Assembly: GCF_033659955.1 (NCBI RefSeq)
Contig: NZ_JARUJP010000007.1
Location: forward strand, 62,001-126,000
Origin: Clostridium_AM tanneri
Lineage (GTDB): Bacteria; Bacillota; Clostridia; Clostridiales; Clostridiaceae
Length of the DNA stretch: 64,000 nt
Direction: 5' to 3'
Shown here: in pieces, positions 17,378-26,528 of the stretch
How positions within the stretch are numbered: position 1 is the stretch's first letter
How the letters are laid out: each line of letters opens with the position of its first letter
The notes under the pieces: generated by a model
The model's database searches: none
What the model saw: only the letters and a program-made list of their open reading frames with translations
Told to the model about the DNA's origin: nothing
Translations under genes and position numbers: made by a program

Positions 17378-18598
17378 TTGAAGGTTACAGGTGTTATAGT
17401 AGAGTATAATCCTTTTCATAAGGGACATTTATATCATCTTGAAAAGACAAAAGAAATCACAAACTGCGATGGAATCATCGCTGTAATGAGCGGAAGTTTT
17501 ATGCAGAGAGGAATCCCTGCTATGGTGGATAAATGGAATAGAGCTAAATCTGCTTTACTCAATGGAGTGGACTTAGTTATAGAGCTTCCTACCATCTATA
17601 GTTTATCTTCAGCTGAAATCTTTGCCTATGGAGGTATATCTCTATTAGATAGTTTAGGTGTAACTAATTGCATATGTTTTGGCAGTGAATATGGTGATGC
17701 AGCTGGACTATCTCAAATTGCTAGTATACTATTATCAGAGCCAGAGGAGTATAGAATAATTTTAAAGAATCAGTTAAACTTAGGTTTATCCTTTCCAGTT
17801 GCTAGAAGCAGGGCATTAATTCAATTTCTTCAGCTTTCCGATAATAAAGATTTGTCAGACTTACAGCAAATCTTATCTTCTTCTAACAATATCCTAGGTA
17901 TAGAATACTGTAAAAGCATTCTAAAGCTAAATAGTAATATAGAACCTTTCTCTATCAAAAGACAAGGAGGTTCATATACAAGTACAGCTTTAAGTAATAC
18001 TTTTTCAAGTGCTTCCTCAATTAGAAAATATATAAAAGAAAATAAAAGTCTATCTGGTTTACAAAATCATTTACCTGAAAAGGTATATGATTCGCTTTTA
18101 TTTTTACTTAAAAATAATTATAACTTTGTTTCTGAGGACTCTATGCTTCCTTACATAAAATACAAGACTATTTTGCACAGAAACCTTATAAAAAACCTTC
18201 CTGATGTTTCAGAGGGAATAGATAATAGAATAGTAAAATTTTTAGAAACTGCTAATAGTTATGAGGAACTAATAAGCTTAGTAAAAAGCAAAAGATATAC
18301 CTACACTAGAATCAGCAGAATTCTATGTCAATACTTTGTAGGGTTTGAAAACTTTGATACTGATCTTTTAAGAAAGAGACCTTGCCCCTATGCCAGGGTG
18401 TTAGGTTTCAATAGTACTGGTTTAAAGATACTAAAAGAAGCAAAGCGAAAATCCTCAATTCCTATATACACAAAATTGCCTAAAACTCTTGATGATACTC
18501 TTAAGCTAGATATACTAGCAACAAGATTTTATAGCCTGCTAAATAATAGTATTCATCCTAATTCTGACTACTTAACAAGTCCTATTATCACTAGTTAA
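17378..18598 (+). CDS. tmcAL: tRNA(Met) cytidine acetate ligase TmcAL (YlbM)
   Basis: Nucleotidyltransferase-fold enzyme that uses acetate and ATP to form N4-acetylcytidine at the wobble position of elongator tRNA-Met. The 406 residues begin VTGVIVEYNPFHKGHLYHLEK with the HxGH motif, followed by GSFMQRGIPAMVDKWNRA. The start is TTG at 17378-17380, 7 nt after GAGGAGG; the nearby ATG is out of frame and stops at once. One of only three plus-strand genes. Acetate use fits its position beside pta-ackA, though that is only suggestive. Confidence 0.95.
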   Translation: MKVTGVIVEYNPFHKGHLYHLEKTKEITNCDGIIAVMSGSFMQRGIPAMVDKWNRAKSALLNGVDLVIELPTIYSLSSAEIFAYGGISLLDSLGVTNCICFGSEYGDAAGLSQIASILLSEPEEYRIILKNQLNLGLSFPVARSRALIQFLQLSDNKDLSDLQQILSSSNNILGIEYCKSILKLNSNIEPFSIKRQGGSYTSTALSNTFSSASSIRKYIKENKSLSGLQNHLPEKVYDSLLFLLKNNYNFVSEDSMLPYIKYKTILHRNLIKNLPDVSEGIDNRIVKFLETANSYEELISLVKSKRYTYTRISRILCQYFVGFENFDTDLLRKRPCPYARVLGFNSTGLKILKEAKRKSSIPIYTKLPKTLDDTLKLDILATRFYSLLNNSIHPNSDYLTSPIITS

Positions 18599-18717
18599 TA
18601 AATCATTAGTTTTTTCCTATTTACAAAAACTCAAATTAATTTTATGAGACAAAATTAAACTAGAATAAGTAACCTACTTTCACAATATAATTTTAGTAAA
18701 TTAATTTTACGTCTATA

Positions 18718-18776
18718 GAATTAAGAGTTATGAAGTTCTTAATTGAAATTTATTTTGGGCTTTTAACTCTTAATTC
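18718..18776. repeat. 13-bp inverted repeat upstream of ylbJ
   Basis: GAATTAAGAGTTA at 18718-18730 and its exact complement at 18764-18776, 33 bp apart, ending about 15 bp before the ylbJ ribosome binding site. A loosely similar AT-rich stretch lies between ftsY and smc (about 6420-6470). It could be a remnant of a small dispersed element or a transcript hairpin. Confidence 0.5.
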
Positions 18777-18802
18777 TCAATTTAAGAAGTAGGTGATTGG
18801 AA

Positions 18803-19969
18803 TTGAAAATTATATTTTACTTGATAGTGTTAATAATTATTATACTACTAGCCTATCTGCTAAAGAATAAAAATATCTTTATTACAATTGTTTGTTCTCT
18901 GCTTATATTGCAAATATTAGCTGCACCAAAGATTTGTATAGATGCTGCTGTAAATGGAGCTCTTCTTTTTTTCTATAAGGTTTTTCCTTCTCTATTTTCA
19001 TTTTTGGTGGTGTCTAATATTATACTGTCTTATGATGGAGTTTACATATACTCTAGACTTTTAGGCAGTGCTATATGCAAACCTCTTAGACTGCCTAAAA
19101 GCTGCAGTTTTGTTTTAATAATAAGTGTGTTATGTGGATATCCCTTAGGAGCTAAGTATGCCAGTGATTTATATGAAAGAAATGTTATAGATTTAAAAAC
19201 CTTTGAGAGGCTTCTTAATATTGCTTCCAACGCTAGTCCGTTATTTATGTTGGGTTCAGTAGGCATATCCATGTTAAAAAGCCCCCATATAGGATACATA
19301 TTACTTTTATCCAACTTAATTTCCTGTATAGCTATGGGTTTTCTAATACCTTCAAATATAACAAACAAAAAAGACGTTCCCAAAAGAAATCATATTTACT
19401 CTAATATGAATATTGGAAACGTACTTAAAGGTAGTGTCGAAAACTCTATTAAAACTTGCTTATCAATAGGTGGCTTTGTAACTGCATATTCAGTTATAAT
19501 CGATATACTTAAGAATAATCAGTTGTTTAGTGTACTTGTACAGCAACTGGCTAATATTATAAGTGTACCTAAAAGTATTATAGAAGGCTCCATCTTAGGA
19601 ATAATAGAGATGACAAATGGTTGTAATTTAATCTCCTCCTCAAATGCATCTATATATACCAAAATAGCTATAGTAAGCTTTTTATTTACATTTAGTGGAT
19701 TATCAATTATTTCGCAGGTTTATTCCTTTACCTATAAATTCGATATATCTATGAAAAAGTACACTTTAAGAAAAATAGTACAAGGACTATTTTGCTCATT
19801 AATTAGCCTTTTATTTTATCACTTATCTACCTTATATTATTCTAAAGAGACATTTGTATATAACCACACTCCTGCTGCTACTATAGAAAATATTTTTTTA
19901 ATAACCTTTATTATTTTAACTTTACCATGGATATTTTTTAAACTTAAAAATCTATTTCATGTCTCTTAA
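18803..19969 (+). CDS. ylbJ: Sporulation integral membrane protein YlbJ
   Basis: Polytopic membrane protein of about 388 residues, required for normal spore cortex formation in B. subtilis. The pattern of hydrophobic segments, FYKVFPSLFSFLVVSNIIL, CGYPLGAKYASDLYE and EMTNGCNLI are family features. I choose TTG at 18803-18805 because it is 6 nt after AGGTGA; the TTG at 18797 abuts that site. It is convergent with the next gene and their coding ends overlap by 18 bp. Confidence 0.9.
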   Translation: MKIIFYLIVLIIIILLAYLLKNKNIFITIVCSLLILQILAAPKICIDAAVNGALLFFYKVFPSLFSFLVVSNIILSYDGVYIYSRLLGSAICKPLRLPKSCSFVLIISVLCGYPLGAKYASDLYERNVIDLKTFERLLNIASNASPLFMLGSVGISMLKSPHIGYILLLSNLISCIAMGFLIPSNITNKKDVPKRNHIYSNMNIGNVLKGSVENSIKTCLSIGGFVTAYSVIIDILKNNQLFSVLVQQLANIISVPKSIIEGSILGIIEMTNGCNLISSSNASIYTKIAIVSFLFTFSGLSIISQVYSFTYKFDISMKKYTLRKIVQGLFCSLISLLFYHLSTLYYSKETFVYNHTPAATIENIFLITFIILTLPWIFFKLKNLFHVS

Positions 19970-20476
19970 CTCTTTAATATTTTTCCTTATTAAATCTGTT
20001 CTTATATTAATATCTGATTCTAGATCAGCTAGAAATCCCTGCATATCGTTTTTAAGGCTTAGTAGCATTTGTTTACTTTTGTCTGTAAGCTCTCTGTCTA
20101 ACTGATTTAGAATTTCACTTGCATAATCTCTAGCTCCTAACCTGATATCCTTTGCACTTCTTTGTGCAGAGGATATTATCTCTTCTGATCTCATATTTGC
20201 TTCTTTTGTAATATCATGATTTTCTATTTGTTTTTTTAATAAGCTTAAGCTTTCCTTCTTTAGATTTTCCGCTTCTTGAATAGCTTCACTTAATATTCTT
20301 TCCTTTTCTTCTACTACCCATTGAGCTTTTTTAAGTTCATCAGGAAGAGACTTTAGTATCTTATGAACTATTTCCATTACTTCTTTTTTATCTACAACAA
20401 CCTTTGCTGTCATAGGAACTTTTGCAGATGTGTCCAGAATTTCCCTAAGATATTCTAATAGTTTAATAGCATCCAT
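19952..20476 (-). CDS. Conserved coiled-coil protein beside coaD
   Basis: 174-residue, highly charged helical protein without a membrane segment. The middle (about 50-150) has long heptad-like stretches, such as VVEEKERILSEAIQEAENLKKE and later EILNQLDRELTDKSKQM, reminiscent of ATP synthase stalk subunits or DivIVA-like proteins. Such genes are usually annotated as ATPase-like or hypothetical in clostridia. It lies 11 bp downstream of coaD and tail-overlaps ylbJ. No function can be assigned. Confidence 0.7.
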   Translation of the reverse strand: MDAIKLLEYLREILDTSAKVPMTAKVVVDKKEVMEIVHKILKSLPDELKKAQWVVEEKERILSEAIQEAENLKKESLSLLKKQIENHDITKEANMRSEEIISSAQRSAKDIRLGARDYASEILNQLDRELTDKSKQMLLSLKNDMQGFLADLESDINIRTDLIRKNIKELRDMK

Positions 20477-20487
20477 AGCATTTCCCC

Positions 20488-20970
20488 CTAAAGGTTATTA
20501 ACCTTTTTTGTAATATCAGATATTATTTCATCAGGAACTAAGTCTTTAATACATCCCCCAAACATAGCAACCTGTTTTACAGAAGAGGAGCTTAAATAAG
20601 AATTTTTTGCACTAGTCATCATAAAAACAGTTTCTACTTCAGAATCTAGTTTCTTATTCATTAAAGACATTTGAAACTCATATTCAAAATCCGCAACTGC
20701 TCTCAATCCTTTTATAATAACCTTAGCCTTTTTTTCCTTCATAAAGTTTATTAAAAGACCACTAAAGCTTTCAACTTTTACATTAGGAATATGCTTAACT
20801 ACTCTTTCTATTAATTCAACTCTCTCTTCTATAGAAAAAAGACCTTTCTTATCAGGGTTAACAAGCACACCTACTACTAATTCATCAAATACTTTAGCAG
20901 ATCTCTCTATTATATCTAAGTGTCCATTTGTTACTGGGTCAAAACTTCCTGGATATACAGCTTTTCTCAT
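20488..20970 (-). CDS. coaD: Phosphopantetheine adenylyltransferase
   Basis: Penultimate enzyme of CoA synthesis. The 160 residues open MRKAVYPGSFDPVTNGHLDIIER with the T/HxGH nucleotidyltransferase motif and carry the late SYLSSSSVKQV motif. It starts 5 bp after the rsmD stop, the very common rsmD-coaD pair. With coaBC elsewhere in the window, three of the late CoA steps are covered. Confidence 0.98.
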   Translation of the reverse strand: MRKAVYPGSFDPVTNGHLDIIERSAKVFDELVVGVLVNPDKKGLFSIEERVELIERVVKHIPNVKVESFSGLLINFMKEKKAKVIIKGLRAVADFEYEFQMSLMNKKLDSEVETVFMMTSAKNSYLSSSSVKQVAMFGGCIKDLVPDEIISDITKKVNNL

Positions 20971-20975
20971 ATTTG

Positions 20976-21536
20976 CTAGTCCTCCTTGTACTTATAAAAG
21001 CACACCGTTGTATTACCATATTTTCTATAATCGAAAAGAATTATGTTATCTGTACCTTCATATAACTCCTCTTCAGAATCAATTTTAGTTACAATAATCC
21101 CTTCCTTATCTAGCAATTCTTCTCTTTCTATAATTTCCACTGCTGGTGGAATCATATTTTTTAAGTAAGGAGGGTCAAGAAAAATTATATCAAAAACTAA
21201 GCCTTTTCTTGCTAAGTCCTCCAGAGCCTTATATGAATCCATATTTAAACTCTTACATATATGTCCAAATTTTAGATTTTCTATGTTTTTAGCAAGAAAA
21301 GGATAAGTTTGAGGGCTTTTGTCTATTAAATAGCATTCCTTAGCCCCTCTGCTTGCAGCCTCTAGACCTAAGCTTCCTGTTCCTGCAAAAACATCTAAAG
21401 TTCTAGAACCATATACTCTATTTTGTATTATACTAAACATCGATTCTTTTATTCTATCTAAAGTAGGTCTCGTAGTTCCTGCTCCAATTGGTGACAAAAG
21501 TTTTCTGCCTTTGGCAAGACCTGCAATAATTCTCAT
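20976..21536 (-). CDS. rsmD: 16S rRNA (guanine-966-N2)-methyltransferase RsmD
   Basis: SAM-dependent methyltransferase acting on 16S rRNA G966. The 186 residues show MRIIAGLAKGRKLLSP, TRPTLDRIKESMFSI, the SAM-binding LDVFAGTGSLGLEAASRGA and the catalytic LDPPYLKN. The start is ATG at 21534-21536 behind AGGAGGAG; a longer in-frame form (from 21602) has no such support. Confidence 0.96.
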   Translation of the reverse strand: MRIIAGLAKGRKLLSPIGAGTTRPTLDRIKESMFSIIQNRVYGSRTLDVFAGTGSLGLEAASRGAKECYLIDKSPQTYPFLAKNIENLKFGHICKSLNMDSYKALEDLARKGLVFDIIFLDPPYLKNMIPPAVEIIEREELLDKEGIIVTKIDSEEELYEGTDNIILFDYRKYGNTTVCFYKYKED

Positions 21537-21729
21537 AGCTTCTCCTCCTAAATTATAGCGATTTTTCCTTAATATTTTAACACATATGTCTTCATTATAC
21601 AAAATTATTTTATATATATACCAAATGAACTCTAGTATAGTCCTATTTTACTATGCACTTTATTTGAAATATTTAAAAACACATATAGTTTGCATTTAGT
21701 ATACAGTAACTGATTTTTATGGTTACTAT

Positions 21730-23772
21730 TTAATTAAAACAAATAAATCTTGAACTCTGTTCAATCTTCCTTAAAATTTCTTCCTTAACTTTTATGTCAT
21801 TTTCTATATTACTTTCAATAAGTCTTTTAGCTTCAAGATTTGCCAGCTTTAATAACTCTATATCATCTATCACATCTGATAAAATCAAACTACTCTCCCC
21901 ATGCTGTCTCACTCCAAATATTTCTCCAGAACCTCTAATTTTTAAATCCTGTTCCGCAATAAAGAATCCATCATTACTACTCTTCATTATCTCCATTCTT
22001 CTTCTTATTATGTCATTTTTAACATCAGCAATTAAGATACAGTAAGACTTATGCTTTCCTCTTCCTACCCTCCCTCTTAATTGATGAAGTTGTGCTAATC
22101 CGAACCTCTCCGCGTTTTCTATTATCATTAAAGTAGCATTAGGTACATTTATCCCCACTTCTATAACAGTAGTAGACACTATAATTTTGGTCTCGCCCCT
22201 TTTAAATCTATTCATAATTTCATCCTTCAGTTTAGGTGACATTTTACCATGTAATATCTCAATTTCCGTGTCTTGAAAGTATTTCTCCTTTAATTCGCTA
22301 TATAAATTTTCTACAGAACTTAATTTTAGTTCTTCATTTTCTTCAACCAGAGGACAAACTACATAGACCTGTCTTCCCTTCTTTATCTCTTCTAATGCAA
22401 AATTATAAACTCTATCCTTACCAGCTTTATTTATATAATAGGTGTCAATTATCTGTCTTCCAGGTGGTAGCTCATCTATAATAGATACATCCAAATCTCC
22501 GTAAAGATAGAGGCTCAAGGTTCTAGGTATAGGTGTTGCAGTCATCACTAGTGTATCTATATTTTTACCCTTATTGCTTAATCTGCTTCTCTGAGCTACA
22601 CCAAATCTATGCTGCTCGTCAGTTATAACCATTCCTAAATTCATGAATTCTACGTCATCTTCTATAAGTGCATGAGTACCTATTACTAAATCTATCTCTC
22701 CATCCTTTAATCCTTGTTTTATTTTTTCTTTGTTTTTCACAGTAGTGCTTCCACATAAAAGTCTAATGTTAATATTAAAATCTTTGAAGAGTTTTTCAGC
22801 TTCTAAGTAATGCTGAGTAGCCAATATTTCTGTAGGTGCCATCATTACTCCTTGATACCCGTTTTTTATCACGTTAAATATGGATATAAGGGCAACAATA
22901 GTCTTGCCACTTCCTACATCCCCCTGGACTAATCTGTTCATAGGTATTCCTTTTTTCTGGTCTACCAGTATTTGCCTTACCACCCTACTTTGTGCCTTTG
23001 TTAAGGCATAAGGCAACTGTTCTTTTAACATTTTCAATTCCTCATGGATTTTAAAAGAAATCCCGTTTTTATTTTTATTCAAATAATCTTTAAGCATTAA
23101 TATTTTTAAGGAATATGTAAAGAGTTCCTGAAACTTTAATCTTTTACTTGCTTCATGTAATTCTTCAGAACTTTTAGGACTATGTATAATTCTCATAGCT
23201 GTATCTAAGCTGCATAACTTATACTTATTTATAATCCACATAGGAAGATTTTCTTCTATTTCAACCTCCTGAAGAACTTGACTTATTAATTTTATCATTA
23301 GATTATTTGTTATCCCTGACCTTAAAGGATATTTTGGGATTATCTTCTCCTCAGTGGAGATGTTAACTTTTTCTTTCACTAATGTAGGGTTGGAAAGTAT
23401 AATTTCACCTCTAAACTCCTGAAGCTTACCCATTAGGGTATATTCCTTATTTAACCTATAATAATTCTTTATATAAGGTTGATTAAACCATTTTCCTTTA
23501 AACTCACTATTTCCATCACTAAAAACTATAGTAGTAAGTACCTTTCCACTTTTAGTTCTAATATCTTTTTCTATCCTTACAACTTCACACTTGATTATAA
23601 CTTTTCCATAATTTTTATCTCCCTGCAAAGAGTCACAAGCGGAAATCATTTCATAGTCCCTTGGAAAATACAAAAGTAAATCTATTATGCTAAAAATACA
23701 GCATTTTTCTAAAGTTTCTGCTGTCTTGGGACCAACACCCCTTAAATCCCTTATACTGCTGTATATATTCAT
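21730..23772 (-). CDS. recG: ATP-dependent DNA helicase RecG
   Basis: Branch-migrating helicase that remodels stalled replication forks and R-loops. The 680 residues contain the N-terminal wedge/OB domain (YFPRDYE, then GKLQEFRGEI), Walker A GDVGSGKT, DEQHRFGVAQR (the DEQH box), TATPIPRTL, and motif VI QLRGRVGRG. Length is normal. It lies between fakA upstream and rsmD downstream, as in B. subtilis. Confidence 0.98.
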   Translation of the reverse strand: MNIYSSIRDLRGVGPKTAETLEKCCIFSIIDLLLYFPRDYEMISACDSLQGDKNYGKVIIKCEVVRIEKDIRTKSGKVLTTIVFSDGNSEFKGKWFNQPYIKNYYRLNKEYTLMGKLQEFRGEIILSNPTLVKEKVNISTEEKIIPKYPLRSGITNNLMIKLISQVLQEVEIEENLPMWIINKYKLCSLDTAMRIIHSPKSSEELHEASKRLKFQELFTYSLKILMLKDYLNKNKNGISFKIHEELKMLKEQLPYALTKAQSRVVRQILVDQKKGIPMNRLVQGDVGSGKTIVALISIFNVIKNGYQGVMMAPTEILATQHYLEAEKLFKDFNINIRLLCGSTTVKNKEKIKQGLKDGEIDLVIGTHALIEDDVEFMNLGMVITDEQHRFGVAQRSRLSNKGKNIDTLVMTATPIPRTLSLYLYGDLDVSIIDELPPGRQIIDTYYINKAGKDRVYNFALEEIKKGRQVYVVCPLVEENEELKLSSVENLYSELKEKYFQDTEIEILHGKMSPKLKDEIMNRFKRGETKIIVSTTVIEVGINVPNATLMIIENAERFGLAQLHQLRGRVGRGKHKSYCILIADVKNDIIRRRMEIMKSSNDGFFIAEQDLKIRGSGEIFGVRQHGESSLILSDVIDDIELLKLANLEAKRLIESNIENDIKVKEEILRKIEQSSRFICFN

Positions 23773-23886
23773 TCGCTCACCTCGTATTTTGTAATTAAAT
23801 TGATGTACTACTTGATTAACAATGAAGGTAAAACCTAATTATAGCTTCTATCCTAATATACAACACATCAGTTCGGTTCTGCAATA

Positions 23887-23914
23887 AAATAAAAAAGCCT
23901 TATAGGCTTTTTTA
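23887..23914 (-). terminator. Terminator after fakA
   Basis: AAAAAAGCCT and AGGCTTTTTT arms around a very short loop, bidirectional in form, starting immediately after the fakA stop codon. Confidence 0.85.
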
Positions 23915-25576
23915 TTCAACAGAAACTATAAAGTAATATAAAGGCTGTTCACCGTTATAGCATTGCACATCTGCATCTGGATACTTTTCTTCAAGTTTCT
24001 TCACAAATTCATTAACTTTTTCTTCATCACAATCTTTTCCATAGAATATAGTTATCAGCTCGCTATCTTCAGTAACTGCTGAATGAATAATGTTTTCACA
24101 TACGGTAAACATATCCTCTCCTACTTCCTGGATTTTTCCTTCTATAAGTCCAAGAATATCTCCCTCGCTTATATTATTTCCATCCATTTCAGTATCTCTT
24201 ACTGCATAAGTTACTGAACCACTGGTAACCGCATTAATCCCCTGTTCCATAGCATGTATATTATCTTGTAGTGCTAAGTCTGGATTGAAAGCAGTCACTG
24301 CTGTAATCCCTTGAGGAATTGTTTTTGTACCTATTACCTTTACATTTTTATCTGACAACTCTGCTGCTTGGTTAGCAGCCATAATTATATTTTTATTATT
24401 TGGTAACACAAATATATTCTCTGCATTTATCTTATTTATACATTGTAATATATCTTGTGTACTTGGATTCATTGTTTGGCCGCCTTCAATTACGAAATCA
24501 ACCCCTAAATCCTCAAATATATTTTTAATTCCTTCTCCCATAGCCACTGATATAAAGGCATATTTTTTAGGCACTTCACTAGTTTCAGTATTTATGTCTT
24601 CACTTTCACTATCAACTGCCTTTTCCTCTCTATATGGCTTCTTATCTATATCTAATACATGTCTATGTTGCTCTCTCATATTATCGATTTTTATTCTGGA
24701 AAGTTCACCTAGCTTTATAGCCTGTGATAGAACCCAACCTGGATCATCTGTATGGATATGTACTTTTATGATGTCTTCATCATTTACCATTACCATAGAG
24801 TCACCCATGGTTTCTAGCTCATTCTTAAATCTATCTATATCTGAATTACTTGAGCGGATAAAAAATTCAGTACAATATCCATAAGTTATATCCTGTTCTC
24901 CAAGATTTTTAGCGGCAGATTCTGCTATAGGCTCCTTAGCTTCCTTAATATGGACTAATTCCATATTTTCTTTTAACGCTTCATACATTCCCTGTAGTAT
25001 TATTAATAATCCCATACCACCTGCATCTACCACTTTTGCTTTCTTTAAAACAGGTAACATTTCAGGGGTCTTATTTAAAATAGACTTACTATACTGACAA
25101 ACTTCTTCTAAAAGTTCAGCTACATCAGTGTGAGTAGATTTAATAGCGCTTTCTCCAGCTGCTCTTATGATAGTTAAGATTGTACCTTCCGTTGGTCTCA
25201 TTACAGCCTTATAAGCTGATTTTGAACCTTCCATTAAACTGTTGGCAAAATCTTCTGCCTCTACCTCTTTTTTGCCTTCTAAGCCCTTTGCAATTCCTCT
25301 AAATATCTGTGAGAGTATTACTCCAGAATTACCTCTTGCACCCATAAGAGCTCCCTTAGCTAATTTTTTTGCAATATCTCCTACTTCTGCAGTATTCATT
25401 CCTTCTATCTCAGATACTGCAGTTCTAAAGGTCATAGACATATTAGTTCCTGTATCTCCATCTGGAACTGGAAAAACATTTAAGGAATTTACATACTCTT
25501 TCTGTTCTTCTAGTTTATTGCTAGCATTTACAACCATATTGTAAAAGCTCTGCCCATCTATCTTTAAGTATTCCAT
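23912..25576 (-). CDS. fakA: Fatty acid kinase catalytic subunit FakA (YloV, DAK2 domain)
   Basis: Phosphorylates fatty acids bound to a FakB/DegV-family partner, feeding acyl-phosphate to phospholipid synthesis. The N-terminal DhaL-type kinase domain carries PVPDGDTGTNMS (36-47) with the Mg-binding aspartates 39 and 41, and GARGNSGVILSQIFRG. The C-terminal half (about 340-554) is the DegV-like accessory part. Total 554 residues is typical. Directly downstream of the Asp23-family gene (16 bp). It links functionally to plsX in this window. Confidence 0.93.
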   Translation of the reverse strand: MEYLKIDGQSFYNMVVNASNKLEEQKEYVNSLNVFPVPDGDTGTNMSMTFRTAVSEIEGMNTAEVGDIAKKLAKGALMGARGNSGVILSQIFRGIAKGLEGKKEVEAEDFANSLMEGSKSAYKAVMRPTEGTILTIIRAAGESAIKSTHTDVAELLEEVCQYSKSILNKTPEMLPVLKKAKVVDAGGMGLLIILQGMYEALKENMELVHIKEAKEPIAESAAKNLGEQDITYGYCTEFFIRSSNSDIDRFKNELETMGDSMVMVNDEDIIKVHIHTDDPGWVLSQAIKLGELSRIKIDNMREQHRHVLDIDKKPYREEKAVDSESEDINTETSEVPKKYAFISVAMGEGIKNIFEDLGVDFVIEGGQTMNPSTQDILQCINKINAENIFVLPNNKNIIMAANQAAELSDKNVKVIGTKTIPQGITAVTAFNPDLALQDNIHAMEQGINAVTSGSVTYAVRDTEMDGNNISEGDILGLIEGKIQEVGEDMFTVCENIIHSAVTEDSELITIFYGKDCDEEKVNEFVKKLEEKYPDADVQCYNGEQPLYYFIVSVE

Positions 25577-25592
25577 CTTTTTGTACTACCTC

Positions 25593-25943
25593 CTAGACTC
25601 TAACACCTTGAACATTTACTGTGATACTAGAAACTTTAAGTCCTGTATAGTTTTCTAAATTATATCTTATCTTCTGAATGATATTATTTGCTATTACAGA
25701 TATTTTTGTTCCGTACTCAACCATTATATATAATTCTATAAATAATTCGTTATCTTTTGAACGAACTTTTACACCTTTACTTAAATTTTCGCCTCTTATT
25801 AATTCCCAAAGCCCATCCTTAGCATTTTTTGATGCCATACCTACAACGCCATAACATTCCATAGTAGAAATACCAACTATATTAGCTACTACTTCCTCTG
25901 AAAAATTAATATAACCATTTTCATTGGTAATATTACCTATCAT
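25593..25943 (-). CDS. yloU: Asp23/Gls24 family protein YloU
   Basis: 116-residue Asp23-family protein, a group associated with the envelope and alkaline stress in Gram-positives; the molecular function is unresolved. It shows GYINFSEEVVANIVGISTMECYGVVGM and the C-terminal VSSITVNVQGVRV. It is paired with fakA and divergent from rpmB, the conserved rpmB/yloU/yloV layout. Confidence 0.92.
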   Translation of the reverse strand: MIGNITNENGYINFSEEVVANIVGISTMECYGVVGMASKNAKDGLWELIRGENLSKGVKVRSKDNELFIELYIMVEYGTKISVIANNIIQKIRYNLENYTGLKVSSITVNVQGVRV

Positions 25944-26058
25944 ATAAAACCCTCCTTACTATAACACCATATAACATATTTTATATTAAATAACCTATTA
26001 ATTCAAGGAAATATATTATTTATAATGTTATTTTTACTATTTTTATTTTATTATATAC

Positions 26059-26088
26059 TTGCGCGAATTATGTATTCTGTGGTAAAAT
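26059..26088 (+). promoter_or_regulatory. Probable rpmB promoter
   Basis: TTGCGC (26059-26064), 18-bp spacer, TAAAAT (26083-26088), predicted start near 26095 and a leader of about 50 nt containing the small hairpin GAAGAT-TTT-ATCTTC. Confidence 0.5.
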
Positions 26089-26146
26089 AATAAATGTTTG
26101 AATTGAGAAGATTTTATCTTCACAATTTGGTAAGGAGGTGTTTTCA

Positions 26147-26338
26147 GTGTCAAGAAAGTGCGAAGTATGTAATAAAGGTGTTGTATTTGGCGTTCAATAC
26201 AGCCACTCACACCGTCAATCCAAAAGAACTTGGGCTCCAAACATAAGAAAAGTTAAAGCTATAGTTGAAGGAACACCAAAAACTATACATGTTTGTACAA
26301 GATGCCTACGTTCCGGTAAGGTTCAACGTGCTATATAA
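26147..26338 (+). CDS. rpmB: 50S ribosomal protein L28
   Basis: 63-residue L28 with four cysteines (CEVC near the N terminus and CTRC near the C terminus), the zinc-binding form. The start is GTG at 26147-26149, 6 nt after AAGGAGGTG; the in-frame GTG at 26138 is part of the ribosome binding site. It is a single-gene plus-strand unit with its own promoter and terminator. Confidence 0.97.
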   Translation: MSRKCEVCNKGVVFGVQYSHSHRQSKRTWAPNIRKVKAIVEGTPKTIHVCTRCLRSGKVQRAI

Positions 26339-26351
26339 TAAAAAGGAATAA

Positions 26352-26386
26352 AAAATGCAGTTGATTAACAATTGCATTTTTATTTC
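26352..26386 (+). terminator. Terminator after rpmB
   Basis: AAATGCAGTTG and CAATTGCATTT arms (one G-T pair) followed by TTTATTTCTTTTT on the plus strand. Confidence 0.85.
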
Positions 26387-26397
26387 TTTTTATACTT

Positions 26398-26437
26398 AAT
26401 AATCCGCCACTATTAAAATAGTGGCGGATTATTTTCT
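26398..26437. terminator. 16-bp perfect hairpin between rpmB and spoVM, bidirectional terminator
   Basis: AATAATCCGCCACTAT at 26398-26413 and its exact complement at 26418-26433 around TAAA. It lies 10 bp after the spoVM stop and behind the rpmB terminator, so it probably serves the convergent spoVM transcript. Confidence 0.85.
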
Positions 26438-26443
26438 TTTATG

Positions 26444-26515
26444 TTATTTCTTTCTCCTAAAGAATTTTATAAAGTTAGATAAAAATCCTGGAAGCTTAAA
26501 AGCAATAATTTTCAT
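26444..26515 (-). CDS. spoVM: Stage V sporulation protein SpoVM (23 aa)
   Basis: A 23-codon ORF: MKIIAFKLPGFLSNF then IKFFRRKK. SpoVM of B. subtilis is a 26-residue amphipathic helix with the KLP turn at the same place and a basic tail; it recognises the convex forespore membrane and anchors SpoIVA. Start ATG 26513-26515 is behind AAAGGGGGG, an excellent ribosome binding site, and the stop is followed by a strong terminator. The position beside rpmB, on the thiN side, equals the B. subtilis order thiN-spoVM-rpmB. Family assignment rests on length, pattern and synteny together. Confidence 0.9.
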   Translation of the reverse strand: MKIIAFKLPGFLSNFIKFFRRKK

Positions 26516-26528
26516 TAAATTCCCCCCT

